Shown: positions 51,190 to 61,530 of the stretch, in pieces
Position numbering within the stretch: position 1 is the stretch's first letter
Layout of the letters: every line of letters begins with the position of its first letter
Source: Bradyrhizobium sp. 141
Lineage (GTDB): Bacteria; Pseudomonadota; Alphaproteobacteria; Rhizobiales; Xanthobacteraceae
Direction of reading: 5' to 3'
DNA length: 64,000 nucleotides
Assembly (NCBI RefSeq): GCF_023074055.1
Contig: NZ_JADPKR010000097.1
Span: 124,001 to 188,000, forward strand
Program-made: the position numbers and the translations under genes
The notes under the pieces: generated by a model
What the model was told of the DNA's origin: nothing
What the model saw: only the letters and a program-made list of their open reading frames with translations
Database searches by the model: none

Positions 51190-51223
51190 TGCGATGGCAG
51201 TTAAGGGCTAGACGCGCCCGAAA

Positions 51224-51243
51224 AGATGCACTATTGTGCATCT
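51224..51243. promoter_or_regulatory. BoxR-type operator 2 before boxC
   Basis: AGATGCACTATTGTGCATCT: 8-bp perfect arms around TATT, containing TGCA-N6-TGCA (51227-51240), which is the operator layout reported for BzdR/BoxR. It ends 42 bp before the boxC start. Confidence 0.65.
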
Positions 51244-51285
51244 AACGCTACAGGCAAAACGCATAATCAATCTCAAGGGTGGCCC

Positions 51286-52974
51286 ATGGCCGGGGAAGAT
51301 CGGCGCCTCGCAGGCGGCGCGACATTCATCGATTTCCAGACCGAACCGTCCCGCTACCGGCACTGGAAGCTCGCGGTCGACGGCGACGTCGCGACCCTGA
51401 CCATGGACGTCGACGAGAACGGCGGCCTGTTCGAGGGCTATCTGCTCAAGCTCAATTCCTATGATCTCGGCGTCGACATCGAGCTTGCGGATGCGGTCCA
51501 GCGGCTGCGCTTCGAGCACCCGGAGGTCAAGGTCGTGGTGATGCGCTCGGCCAAGAACCGCGTGTTCTGCGCTGGCGCCAACATCCGCATGCTCGCGGGC
51601 TCCACGCACGCCCACAAGGTCAATTTCTGCAAATTCACCAACGAGACCCGCAACGGCATGGAGGATTCGTCCGAGAATTCGGGCCAGCGCTTCATCACCG
51701 TGGTGAACGGCTCCGCCGCCGGCGGCGGCTATGAGCTGGCGCTCGCGACCGATCACATCATCCTCGCCGATGACGGCGCGTCCGCCGTGGCGCTGCCCGA
51801 AGTGCCGCTGCTCGCGGTGCTGCCCGGCACCGGCGGCCTGACGCGCGTCGTCGACAAGCGCAAGGTGCGCCGCGACCACGCCGATTTCTTCTGCACCATC
51901 GAGGAGGGCGTGAAGGGCAAGCGCGCCGTGCAATGGCGCCTGGTCGACGAGATCGCGCCGAACTCGAAGCTCGAGGCCAAGATCGCCGAGCGCGCCAAGG
52001 AGTTTGCAGGCCAATCGAAGCGCAAGGGCAGCGGCAAGGGCATCGCGCTGACGCCGCTCAAGCGCCTGATCGACCAGACCAGCATCCGTTATGGCTTCGT
52101 CACGGTCGACATCGATCGGACCGCCCGCATCGCCACCATCTCGATCAAGGCGCCAGAGACCGCGCCGCCCGCTGACGTCGACAGCATGATGGCGCTAGGA
52201 GCATCGTTCTGGCCGTTGCAAGTGGCGCGCGAGATCGACGACGCCATCCTGCATCTGCGCATCAACGAGCTCGAGATCGCCATGCTGGTGTTCAAGAGCC
52301 ATGGCGACCGCGCCCAAGTGCTGGCCTGCGACGCCTTCCTCGAAGCCAACAAGGCGCACTGGCTGGTCAACGAGATCCGCCATTACTGGAAGCGCGTGCT
52401 CAAGCGCATCGACGTCACCTCGCGCACGCTGGTGACGCTGGTCGAGCCCGGCTCCTGCTTTGCCGGCACGCTGGCCGAACTCGTGTTCGCCGCCGACCGC
52501 TCCTACATGCTGATCGGCACGCGCCAGGGCGACAACCGTCCGCCGCCGTCGATCGAGCTGTCCGCGATGAATTTCGGCCCCTATCCGATGAGCCATGGCC
52601 TGACGCGGCTTCAATCGCGCTTCCAGGCCGATCCGGCCGATGTGGAGCGGGCGGAAGCGACGCTCGGCACCTCGCTCGACGCCGAGCAGGCGGAGGAGCT
52701 TGGCCTCGTCACCTTCGCGCTCGACGACATCGACTGGGACGACGAGGTCCGCGTGTTCCTAGAGGAGCGCGCCAGCTTCTCGCCCGACAGCCTCACCGGC
52801 ATGGAAGCGAGCCTGCGCTTCGTTGGCCCCGAGACGATGGAATCAAAGATCTTTTCGCGCCTCACCGCGTGGCAGAACTGGATCTTCCAGCGCCCGAACG
52901 CGGTCGGCGAGGAAGGCGCGCTGCGCCGCTACGGCAGCGGCCAGAAGCCGAAATTCGATATGACGCGGGTTTGA
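51286..52974 (+). CDS. boxC: BoxC, benzoyl-CoA-dihydrodiol (2,3-epoxybenzoyl-CoA) lyase
   Basis: 562 residues, the usual BoxC length, with two crotonase-like halves. N-terminal half has the oxyanion-hole segments RVFCAGANIRMLAG (~100-112) and NGSAAGGGYELALATDHI (~144-161); the rest carries the BoxC-specific LVDEIAPNSKLEAKI and the long C-terminal part with FGPYPMSHGLTRLQSRF. It hydrolytically opens the epoxide ring of benzoyl-CoA to 3,4-dehydroadipyl-CoA semialdehyde and formate. The ATG at 51286 follows AAGGGTGG; an ATG at 51226 overlaps the operator and is less likely. Confidence 0.92.
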   Translation: MAGEDRRLAGGATFIDFQTEPSRYRHWKLAVDGDVATLTMDVDENGGLFEGYLLKLNSYDLGVDIELADAVQRLRFEHPEVKVVVMRSAKNRVFCAGANIRMLAGSTHAHKVNFCKFTNETRNGMEDSSENSGQRFITVVNGSAAGGGYELALATDHIILADDGASAVALPEVPLLAVLPGTGGLTRVVDKRKVRRDHADFFCTIEEGVKGKRAVQWRLVDEIAPNSKLEAKIAERAKEFAGQSKRKGSGKGIALTPLKRLIDQTSIRYGFVTVDIDRTARIATISIKAPETAPPADVDSMMALGASFWPLQVAREIDDAILHLRINELEIAMLVFKSHGDRAQVLACDAFLEANKAHWLVNEIRHYWKRVLKRIDVTSRTLVTLVEPGSCFAGTLAELVFAADRSYMLIGTRQGDNRPPPSIELSAMNFGPYPMSHGLTRLQSRFQADPADVERAEATLGTSLDAEQAEELGLVTFALDDIDWDDEVRVFLEERASFSPDSLTGMEASLRFVGPETMESKIFSRLTAWQNWIFQRPNAVGEEGALRRYGSGQKPKFDMTRV

Positions 52975-52980
52975 TGACTT

Positions 52981-53132
52981 TCGTGTCCCGGGCGCGCTGC
53001 GGCACCAAAAGCGCAACGCGCGTCTTCAACGCGCTATGGTGACGCTGCGCAGAACCGGGACCCATAGTGGACCGAACAATAGGTCCCGGCTCAGCAGTGC
53101 AGCACTTCGCGCCGCACTGCGTCCGGGACACG
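52981..53132. repeat. Palindromic repeat, family C
   Basis: CGTGTCCCGGGCGCGCTGCG against CGCACTGCGTCCGGGACACG, with internal copies of GGGACCCATAG / CCTATTGTTCGG-type arms. It lies between boxC and boxB inside the operon. Confidence 0.75.
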
Positions 53133-53154
53133 AGACGGAGCAAGGAGCACGGCC

Positions 53155-54606
<1,452 letters not shown>

Positions 54607-54613
54607 GGAAGTT

Positions 54614-54688
54614 AGCGAATGGTGAGTGGCGAGTAGCGAATAGAGAACGAGCGTCTATTCGCCATTCGCTACACACCATTCGCGCTTC
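54614..54688. repeat. Long inverted repeat after boxB
   Basis: The arms AGCGAATGGTGAGTGGCGAG and the 54656-54683 segment containing GCCATTCGCTACACACCATTCGC pair imperfectly around AATAGAGAACGAGCGTCTATT. It separates the convergent boxB and SDR genes and is a likely two-way terminator. Confidence 0.7.
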
Positions 54689-55489
54689 TTACCCCGCGAT
54701 CTCCAGCCCCGCATTCGCGTAGACCACGCCGCCATCGACGGCGATGGTGTTGCCGACGACGTAATCGCCCGCACGCGAGGCGAGGTAGATCGCCAGCCCA
54801 GCCATGTCCTCGTCGGTCCCGATCCGCCGCGCCGGAATGCGCTTTGCGACCTCGTCCGAATGGTCGCGCGCGGCCCGGTTCATGTCGGACTTGAACGCGC
54901 CCGGCGCGATCGCGGTGACGTTGATGTTGTCCTTGATCAATTTCGTCGCCATGCGCCGCGTCAGATGGATCACGGCGGCCTTGCTGGCGGCGTAAGAATA
55001 GGTCTCGCCAGGATTGACGAAGATGCCATCGACCGAGGCGATGTTGATCACCTTCGCCGGACGTTCCGCGCTTGCCGCCGAGCGCAGCGGTTTCGCCAGA
55101 GCCTTGGTCAGGAAGAACAGCGACTTGACGTTGAGGTCCATCACCTTGTCCCAGCCGCTTTCGGGGAATTCGTCGAACTCGGCGCCCCAGGCAGCTCCGG
55201 CATTGTTGACGAGGATGTCCAGCTTCGGCTCCAGCTTGATGATTTCGCCGGCGAGCCTGTCGCAACCTTCGACGGTGGAGATGTCGATCGGCAGCGCGAT
55301 GCATTCGCCGCCATATTGCGCGGTGAGCTCCTTGGCGGTCGCCTCGCACGGTCCGGCCTTGCGCGCGGTGATGTAGACCTTTGCGGCGCCGGCGCTGAGA
55401 AATCCCGCCGCAATCATCTTGCCGATGCCGCGCGAGCCGCCGGTCACCAGCGCGACGCGGCCTTTGAGCGAGAACAGGTCGTTGAACAT
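54689..55489 (-). CDS. Short-chain dehydrogenase/reductase (RhlG-like)
   Basis: 266 residues. Cofactor site TGGSRGIGKMIA (~16-27), NNAGAAWG (~96-103), catalytic Ser in INIASVDG and YxxxK in YSYAASKAA (~168-176). The sequence resembles RhlG-type SDRs. The ATG at 55489 follows GGGAGG. It is convergent with boxB and monocistronic as far as can be seen. Substrate unknown; involvement in the box pathway is possible but not supported beyond proximity. Confidence 0.82.
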   Translation of the reverse strand: MFNDLFSLKGRVALVTGGSRGIGKMIAAGFLSAGAAKVYITARKAGPCEATAKELTAQYGGECIALPIDISTVEGCDRLAGEIIKLEPKLDILVNNAGAAWGAEFDEFPESGWDKVMDLNVKSLFFLTKALAKPLRSAASAERPAKVINIASVDGIFVNPGETYSYAASKAAVIHLTRRMATKLIKDNINVTAIAPGAFKSDMNRAARDHSDEVAKRIPARRIGTDEDMAGLAIYLASRAGDYVVGNTIAVDGGVVYANAGLEIAG

Positions 55490-55560
55490 GAGGCCTCCCT
55501 TGGTTGGCGCTGTTTTGGGCGGGGAGGGGAGGGGAGTCAAGGAAGGCGCTGCCAACTCCG

Positions 55561-55601
55561 CCCTCATCCTTCGAGACGCGCTGCGCGCTCCTCAGGTGAG
55601 G
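55561..55601. repeat. Half-copy of an intergenic repeat
   Basis: CCTCATCCTTCGAGACGCGC followed by TGCGCGCTCCTCAGGTGAGG resembles one arm of a palindromic repeat common in this genus; the matching second arm is not present. Confidence 0.4.
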
Positions 55602-55619
55602 TCCGAGTGTGCGGATGGA

Positions 55620-56678
55620 TTAAGCCGCCGCGATCCGGCGGAAACCGTTCCACATTGCGGTCGCCGCGCCCGAGGTCAACACCGGCAGGATTCGCGCGTC
55701 CTGGTAGTTGCCGTTGAGCGAGACGCGCGGCAGCGCCGTCATCTGGGCGGCATTGTCCGGGAATAGCATGCCGGGCCGTGTCGTCACCGCGGTCTTGAAC
55801 CCCGCCGTTGCAGCGAGGCCGAATTCGCGCATCCCCGCGGCCTCGCGGTCGCCATAGGGATAGGCGAGATGCAACACGGGGCGCTCCAGCGCCTGCTCGA
55901 TCCGCGCGCGGCTCGTGGCCAACTCTTGCGCGGCGATGTCTTCGGCCAGCTTGGCGAGATTGCAATGGCTGACGCTGTGCGCGCCGATCGTGACCAGCGG
56001 ATCGGCGGCGAATGTCTTCACCTCGGCCCAGGACAGGCAGAGGCTGCGGCACAGCGCGGCCATGTCGACGCCGTGCGTCGTGCAGAGCGCCTCGATCTCG
56101 CGCGCCAGATCGTGCTCGCCAGGCAGCGCGCGCAGCCAGTCGTGCAGGCGGTCGAACGCTGCCTGCTTGGCCGCGGGCGTGGTCGCATCGAGCCGCAGCG
56201 CAGAATGGCCGATTTTAATGTCGATCTGCTCGGCCTTGGCGATCACGGCCTCCAGCGCCACCCACCACAGCCGTCCGGTGCCCTCGGCAAAGTCGCTCGC
56301 AACGTAGACCGCCAGAGGGGCGTCGAATTCGCGCAGCACGGGCAGGGCATGGTCCAGATTGTCGCGATAGCCGTCGTCGAGGGTGAAGGCAGCGAAGCGG
56401 CGGTCGAACCGGCCCTGCACCAGCCGCTCATGCAGCTCGTCCATGCTGACGATGTCGATGTCGCGGGAGCGCAGATGACATAGCGTCGCGCGCAGGAATT
56501 CGGGGGTGACCTCGAGATGCCGGTTCGGCTGGAACGCGGCCTCACGGGCCGGCCGGACGTGGTGCAGCATGAAAATGGCACCGACACCCGACAAAAGCGG
56601 GCGCAGCAGGTGGTGCGCCCCGCTGAAGTAAAGTGCTCCCAGCCCGGCGCGGATGACGTTGTTACGCAGTTGTTTCAT
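55620..56678 (-). CDS. Polysaccharide deacetylase (NodB-like) family protein
   Basis: 352 residues. A NodB-type fold with the metal/catalytic motif AFTLDDGYRDN (D101, D102) and the HxxxH-type metal site GAHSVSHCNL (~240), then AYPYGDREA. The N-terminus (ALYFSGAHHLLRPLLSGVGAIFMLHHV) may associate with membrane. It removes acetyl groups from a surface sugar or peptidoglycan-type polymer; target unknown. It is divergent from the OmpA-like gene. Confidence 0.85.
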   Translation of the reverse strand: MKQLRNNVIRAGLGALYFSGAHHLLRPLLSGVGAIFMLHHVRPAREAAFQPNRHLEVTPEFLRATLCHLRSRDIDIVSMDELHERLVQGRFDRRFAAFTLDDGYRDNLDHALPVLREFDAPLAVYVASDFAEGTGRLWWVALEAVIAKAEQIDIKIGHSALRLDATTPAAKQAAFDRLHDWLRALPGEHDLAREIEALCTTHGVDMAALCRSLCLSWAEVKTFAADPLVTIGAHSVSHCNLAKLAEDIAAQELATSRARIEQALERPVLHLAYPYGDREAAGMREFGLAATAGFKTAVTTRPGMLFPDNAAQMTALPRVSLNGNYQDARILPVLTSGAATAMWNGFRRIAAA

Positions 56679-56842
56679 GACCGGCTGGGGGACTCTGGCA
56701 TTCCGATTTCAACTTACGGAAGAACCCTTGAAGAAAAAGTTATTCCGATTGTCCAGGCGGCGCCTTCGGAAGGGCACCATTTCCGGTTTGACAGCCTGCC
56801 AAGGGTTTGTTTTGTCTCCGGTTCCAGAGTTCGGGACGTCGA

Positions 56843-58237
56843 ATGCAGAAGCTTTTCAGGTGGGCCAGCAAATGGTGGCCGGGGCTGATTCCCCTGGCCG
56901 TCATGTGGGGATTTGCGGCCTGGAATAATACCTTACCGGTCGAAGCCGACCTGTCGGCCCGCAGCACGGCCGCTCTCAAGGGGACCGTTCTGGACAAGAC
57001 CCGGATCGCGGTCGACGGCCGCGACGTCAGCCTGGCCGCGGACGCCTTCTCCGAGGAGGGGCGCCGTGACGCCGTGACGGCGGTCGAGACCGTCCCCGGC
57101 GTGCGCCTGGTCGACGACCGGACCCGCCTTGTTCCCGAGGCCAAACCCTTCGTCTGGAACGCCGAGCGCGACGTGGTGCGGGTGACGCTGTCAGGCTCCG
57201 CGCCCTTGCCCTCGATGAAGGGCCGTCTGACCGAGGCGGCCCGCAAGGAGGTCGGCGGCGCCGAGGTGGCCGACCAGATGGGTCTGGCGCGCGGCGCGCC
57301 GCCGCGGTTCGAAGCCGCCGCCATGCTGTTGCTGGACCAGATCGGCAAGCTGAAGGACGGCAAGATCACGATCACGGACACCCAGGTCAATCTGTCGGGC
57401 ATGGCGCGCGAGCTCGGCGGTCGCGAAGCGATCGCAGCTGCGCTGAAGAACCTGCCCGAGGGCTTTTCGGTCGCCGCCAACGACGTCAAGGCGCCGCCCT
57501 ATATCTTCCAGGCGTACAAGGATCCGGTTGCCGCGACGGTGACACTGACGGGTTACGTCCCGGACAACAATGTGCATGCGGCGATCGCGACCAGCGCCTC
57601 GCGAAAATTCTTCACCGAAAAGGTCGTCGACAATCTCAAGGCCAGCATCGGCGCGCCCGGCTCCTTCAACACGGCCGTGGTCGCAGCGCTTGGCGCGCTG
57701 TCGCGACTGTCGACCGGCACGCTCGTTGTCTCCGACCGCGAAGTGAAGCTGTCGGGCGATGCCCTCTACGAGGGGGCCGCCAACGACATCCGCGCAGGCC
57801 TCGGCAAGGACTTCCCGAAGAACTGGCAGTACAAGCCGGAGATCACCGTGAAGCCTGCGGCAGGGCCGGTCGACGGCACCGTGTGCCAGCAATTGTTCAC
57901 GGACCTCCTTGCGAAGGGAAAGATCCGCTTCGCCGCCAAGCGCGCCGACATCGATCCGGACTCCGCCGCCATCCTCGATCATCTGATCGAGACGGCGCTG
58001 CGCTGCCCCACGACAAATGTCGAGGTCGCCGGGCATACCGATGCGGACGGCGAGGACGGCTTCAACCGAGCTCTCTCGGAAAAGCGCGCGCAGGCGGTGA
58101 TCGACTATCTGGTCAAGGCCGGCCTGCCGGCCAGCCGCTTCACCGCGGTCGGCCATGGCAGCACGCAGCCCGTCGCCGGCAACGACACCGACGACGGCAA
58201 GGCGAAGAACCGCCGCATCGAATTTTTGGTGAGGTGA
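56843..58237 (+). CDS. OmpA-family outer-membrane protein with BON-like repeats
   Basis: 464 residues. One N-terminal membrane helix (WWPGLIPLAVMWGFAAW, ~9-25), then BON-like alpha/beta modules with paralogous segments (TLSGSAPLPSMKGRLTEAARK; TLTGYVPDNNVHAAIATSASRKF) and a C-terminal OmpA/MotB peptidoglycan-binding domain (~345-460: GKIRFAAKRADIDPDSAAILDHL...VEVAGHTDADGEDGFNRALSEKRAQAVIDYL...KNRRIEFLV). This layout resembles mycobacterial ArfA/OmpATb and rhizobial homologues. The ATG at 56843 begins the basic pre-helix segment. The next gene follows 2 bp later. Confidence 0.82.
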   Translation: MQKLFRWASKWWPGLIPLAVMWGFAAWNNTLPVEADLSARSTAALKGTVLDKTRIAVDGRDVSLAADAFSEEGRRDAVTAVETVPGVRLVDDRTRLVPEAKPFVWNAERDVVRVTLSGSAPLPSMKGRLTEAARKEVGGAEVADQMGLARGAPPRFEAAAMLLLDQIGKLKDGKITITDTQVNLSGMARELGGREAIAAALKNLPEGFSVAANDVKAPPYIFQAYKDPVAATVTLTGYVPDNNVHAAIATSASRKFFTEKVVDNLKASIGAPGSFNTAVVAALGALSRLSTGTLVVSDREVKLSGDALYEGAANDIRAGLGKDFPKNWQYKPEITVKPAAGPVDGTVCQQLFTDLLAKGKIRFAAKRADIDPDSAAILDHLIETALRCPTTNVEVAGHTDADGEDGFNRALSEKRAQAVIDYLVKAGLPASRFTAVGHGSTQPVAGNDTDDGKAKNRRIEFLVR

Positions 58238-58239
58238 CG

Positions 58240-58536
58240 ATGCCCTATCTCGTCTCGTTCCATCTGGGTTGGCTGATCGGCTCGGTGCTGCTGGGCTTTT
58301 GCATGGGCTGGATCTCGGTGGTCCAGCGCGGCAACGGCACCTCGAAGGTGACGGCGCGCTGGCTCGCCGCGCTTGCCGCCGCCCTGGTCGCGGCCTCGTT
58401 CGCGCGCGTCGTCCCCGGCCGCTTCGGCTACTGGCTCGACCTCGGCCTGATCATGTTCGCCTGCTACCTCGTCGGCTGCATCATCGGCGCCTGGCTGCGG
58501 GACCGGGTGGTATCGCGCAGCCAGCCTGCGGCCTGA
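58240..58536 (+). CDS. Small membrane protein of unknown function
   Basis: 98 residues with three hydrophobic stretches (~6-25, ~42-58, ~70-90). It starts 2 bp after the OmpA-like gene and is therefore translationally coupled to it, with GAGGTGAC as ribosome site. Probably acts with that cell-envelope protein; no family is recognised. Confidence 0.7.
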   Translation: MPYLVSFHLGWLIGSVLLGFCMGWISVVQRGNGTSKVTARWLAALAAALVAASFARVVPGRFGYWLDLGLIMFACYLVGCIIGAWLRDRVVSRSQPAA

Positions 58537-58987
58537 GCTTCGGCCCCGAGGATCGGGCTGCAGCGGTCTGGCCGCTCCCGGGCCTGCCTTTCGGCGCCCG
58601 CGACCTTCGGGCGCATCGGAAAATCCGCCCCCTTTCAACAGGCAGGCGTGCCCCATAGATTGACGTCAGCTTAAGGCGTGACGGAACATTGTACGGCCGA
58701 AATCATCAAACCTTCACGGCGCCTGCGCAGGATCGCCATGGAGATTCGCCTCAAGTCTGCCGCCGAAGGCGCCAAACCGTGCATCAGGAGCCCCAACCCT
58801 GCCTAAAATATTGAACGCACGTGTTTTTGTTCGAATTGGCGAATTCCACTCGGCCCGAAAACGCGCTAGTGGAGGGGCAGGGGGCATGCGCGATGCCGGA
58901 GCCGGCGGCGAGGGTTCGTTGAGTGCCTGTGCGTCGTCCGCCCGTTCGCCGGCCACCCTGGCCGCTGAAGCGTTGTTCGAGGTCTAG
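58537..58987. other. 451-bp intergenic region
   Basis: It has no ordinary gene. Features seen are a 33-residue frame (58886-58987) behind GGAGGGG that ends exactly at the next gene's start, and several GC-rich hairpins (GGCGCCCGCGACCTTCGGGCGC region near 58597). Confidence 0.4.
58886..58987 (+). CDS. Possible 33-residue leader peptide
   Basis: ATG at 58886 with GGAGGGG 8 bp upstream, reading MRDAGAGGEGSLSACASSAR and 13 more residues to a TAG at 58985-58987, immediately before the ATG of the next gene. It could couple translation of that gene, which itself lacks a clear ribosome site. No family is recognised. Confidence 0.35.
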   Translation: MRDAGAGGEGSLSACASSARSPATLAAEALFEV

Positions 58988-60043
58988 ATGCTGGAAGCCA
59001 TACGCAGGGCGACGACGTTTCTGCGCCAGAAGCAAATCCTGCATAAACTTGGAGTTGCGATCAGCGTCGCTGTCATCGGCATCGCTTGCTATGTGCTGTA
59101 CCACATGCTGCGAGGCATCGATTTCAACGAGGTCCTCGAAGCGATCAAGAGCACCGAGCCGACCCAGATTGCGATGGCGGCGCTGTTCGTCGCCGCGGGC
59201 TATTTCACCCTGACCTTCTACGACCTGTTCGCCGTGCGCGCGATCGGCCACGCCCACGTGCCCTACCGCATCAATGCGCTCGCGGCCTTCACCAGCTATT
59301 CGATCGGCCACAATGTCGGTGCATCCGTCTTCACCGGCGGCGCGGTGCGCTACCGGATCTATTCGGCCTACGGGCTGAACGCAATCGACGTCGCAAAGAT
59401 CTGCTTCCTCGCCGGCTTGACCTTCTGGCTCGGCAATGCCGCCGTGCTCGGCCTCGGCATCGCCTATCATCCGGAGGCCGCCGCCTCGATCGACCAGCTT
59501 CCGCCGTGGCTGAACCGGACGCTGGCGCTGATGATCATCGTGGGGCTGGTCGGCTACGTGGTCTGGGTGTCGACCCAGCCGCGCGTGGTCGGCCGCGGGC
59601 CCTGGACCGTGGTGCTGCCGGGCGGCGCGCTGACGCTGCTCCAGATCGCGATCGGCATCATCGATCTCGGCTTCTGCGCGCTCGCGATGTACGTGCTGGT
59701 CCCGGACGAGCCCAATCTCGGCTTCGTGGTGGTCGCGGTGATCTTCGTCTCGGCGACGCTGCTCGGGTTCGCCAGCCACTCGCCTGGCGGGCTGGGGGTG
59801 TTCGACGCCGCCATGCTGGTCGGCCTCTGGCAGATGGACCGCGAGGAACTTCTGGGCGGCATGTTGCTGTTCCGCGTCCTCTATTATCTGTCCCCCTTCG
59901 TCATATCTGTAATCTTGCTGACGTTTCGCGAAGTTATGATCGGCGCACGATCCAAGCGCTTGCAGCAAGCGGCGCTCAAGCTCGACCCCGGTCCGGCGCG
60001 TGAAGCCGCCTATGTGAGAGAGCGTAGCGACAGCGGTGCCTGA
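58988..60043 (+). CDS. YbhN/UPF0104 family membrane protein (LPG synthase TM-like)
   Basis: 351 residues with about eight hydrophobic helices and the family segments DLFAVRAIGHAHVPYRINALAAFTSYSIGHNVG, FTGGAVRYRIYS and GFASHSPGGLGVFDAAML. It resembles the membrane half of lysyl-phosphatidylglycerol synthase without its catalytic domain. Probably a flippase-like envelope protein; function unproven. Lies 45 bp before phoR. It may be co-transcribed with it. Confidence 0.85.
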   Translation: MLEAIRRATTFLRQKQILHKLGVAISVAVIGIACYVLYHMLRGIDFNEVLEAIKSTEPTQIAMAALFVAAGYFTLTFYDLFAVRAIGHAHVPYRINALAAFTSYSIGHNVGASVFTGGAVRYRIYSAYGLNAIDVAKICFLAGLTFWLGNAAVLGLGIAYHPEAAASIDQLPPWLNRTLALMIIVGLVGYVVWVSTQPRVVGRGPWTVVLPGGALTLLQIAIGIIDLGFCALAMYVLVPDEPNLGFVVVAVIFVSATLLGFASHSPGGLGVFDAAMLVGLWQMDREELLGGMLLFRVLYYLSPFVISVILLTFREVMIGARSKRLQQAALKLDPGPAREAAYVRERSDSGA

Positions 60044-60087
60044 CGCTGCCAAGCTCTAGGACAAGCCCCCAGGAGAAGTCCGCCCCG

Positions 60088-61380
60088 ATGGCGATCGACG
60101 CCCCATCTTCTCCCTCCGCGCAGCCCTGGTCCGACCGGCTGCGGCACTCGACCATCATACTGATCGCCGCGGCGCTGGCGCTGTCCGTCGTCGTCTCGCT
60201 CGGCGAATTGTCGGCGCTGCACGCCGCGATCGTGTTCCTCTGCATCGCGGCCGCGGCACTGATCCCGTGGCGTCTGCATGATCCCGCAGCTTCGCGCGAC
60301 GATGTCAGGCGTATCAACCCGGTCGAGAGCGCGGCGGTGGCTGCGGTCGTCGCCGGCATGCCGGATCCGGCCGTGCTGCTCGACCGCGCCGGCCGCGTCA
60401 TCCATCTCAATGCCGCCGCCGCCCAGCTCGCGCCGGCACTGCGCAGGAACGAGCTCGCTCAGTTCGCGCTGCGCTCGCCGGAGATCATCACGGCACTGCG
60501 CGAAGCGATCGCGACCACCGAGCCGCGGCGCGCGACCTATCTCGATCATGTCCCGGTGGATCGCTGGATGGAGCTCATGATCACGCCGGTGCCGGTGCCG
60601 ACCAGCTTCGGCGGCGCCGACAAATGCATGCTGATGACCTTTCACGACCAGACGCCGCTGCGGCGGGTCGAGGAGATGCGCGCCGACTTCGTCGCCAATG
60701 CCAGCCACGAGCTGCGCACGCCGCTCGCCGCGCTGTCGGGCTTCATCGACACGCTCCAGGGCCAGGCCAAGGACGATCCCAAGGCGCGCGAGCGCTTCCT
60801 CGGCATCATGCACAACCAGGCCACCCGCATGGCGCGCCTGATCGACGATCTCTTGTCGCTGTCGCGGGTCGAGCTGTCGGCCCATGTCCGGCCCGATACC
60901 CTGGTCGACCTGCTGCCGATCATCCGCCAGGTCGCCGACGGGCTCGAGCCGCTGGCGCGCGAGCGGCAGGTCGAGGTCGAGATCCATTTGCCGGAGGGGC
61001 CGGTGATGATCGCGGGCGACCGCGAGGAGCTGCTCCGCCTGTTCGAGAATTTGATCGAGAACGCGCTCAAATACGGCGCCTCCGGCGGACGCGTCATCGT
61101 GTCGCTGACCCCCTGCGCGGCCACTGACGGAACTCAGGAAATCCGGATCATGGTTCGCGATTTCGGCCCCGGGATCGCGCCCGAGCACCTGCCACGGCTG
61201 ACGGAGCGGTTCTACCGGGTCGATGTCGGCGACAGTCGCTCGCAGGGCGGGACCGGGCTCGGATTATCGCTGGTGAAACATATTCTTAATCGCCATCGCG
61301 GCCGGCTTTTGATCGAAAGCGTGCCCAGACAGGGTGCCACTTTCACGGCCTGTTTTCCCCAGGCTAAGACTTTAGTTTAG
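60088..61380 (+). CDS. phoR: PhoR-type sensor histidine kinase
   Basis: 430 residues. Two short membrane helices (~20-60), a PAS domain (~85-190), a dimerisation domain with the phospho-accepting His H207 in VANASHELRTPLAAL, and the HATPase domain (N-box IENALKYGASGG, G1 DFGPGIAPEHL, F-box FYRVD, G2 GGTGLGLSLVKHIL). The layout, and its position before the pst genes, identify it as PhoR, which senses phosphate status through PstSCAB/PhoU and phosphorylates PhoB. GGAGAAG lies upstream of the ATG. Confidence 0.87.
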   Translation: MAIDAPSSPSAQPWSDRLRHSTIILIAAALALSVVVSLGELSALHAAIVFLCIAAAALIPWRLHDPAASRDDVRRINPVESAAVAAVVAGMPDPAVLLDRAGRVIHLNAAAAQLAPALRRNELAQFALRSPEIITALREAIATTEPRRATYLDHVPVDRWMELMITPVPVPTSFGGADKCMLMTFHDQTPLRRVEEMRADFVANASHELRTPLAALSGFIDTLQGQAKDDPKARERFLGIMHNQATRMARLIDDLLSLSRVELSAHVRPDTLVDLLPIIRQVADGLEPLARERQVEVEIHLPEGPVMIAGDREELLRLFENLIENALKYGASGGRVIVSLTPCAATDGTQEIRIMVRDFGPGIAPEHLPRLTERFYRVDVGDSRSQGGTGLGLSLVKHILNRHRGRLLIESVPRQGATFTACFPQAKTLV

Positions 61381-61390
61381 ACTGAAAACC

Positions 61391-61410
61391 CAAGCGATTT
61401 CAATCGCTTG
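61391..61410. terminator. Hairpin after phoR
   Basis: CAAGCGAT-TTCA-ATCGCTTG, a perfect 8-bp stem, 10 bp past the phoR stop and just before the Pho box. There is no long U-run, so it may attenuate more than terminate. Confidence 0.45.
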
Positions 61411-61413
61411 ATG

Positions 61414-61431
61414 GTGTCATCCGACTGTCAC
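61414..61431 (+). promoter_or_regulatory. Pho box before pstS
   Basis: GTGTCAT-CCGA-CTGTCAC: two 7-bp repeats with the 4-bp spacing of the PhoB-binding consensus, 100 bp upstream of the pstS ATG. Confidence 0.75.
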
Positions 61432-61530
61432 GAAACCTTCGTAAAAGCACAGCCGACCGCTCCTAAAGGGGCGGCGTGGGGAGCGCGATCGGGCGCGGTT
61501 GGCGCTTCGCTCCCCTGTATGGAGACCAGC

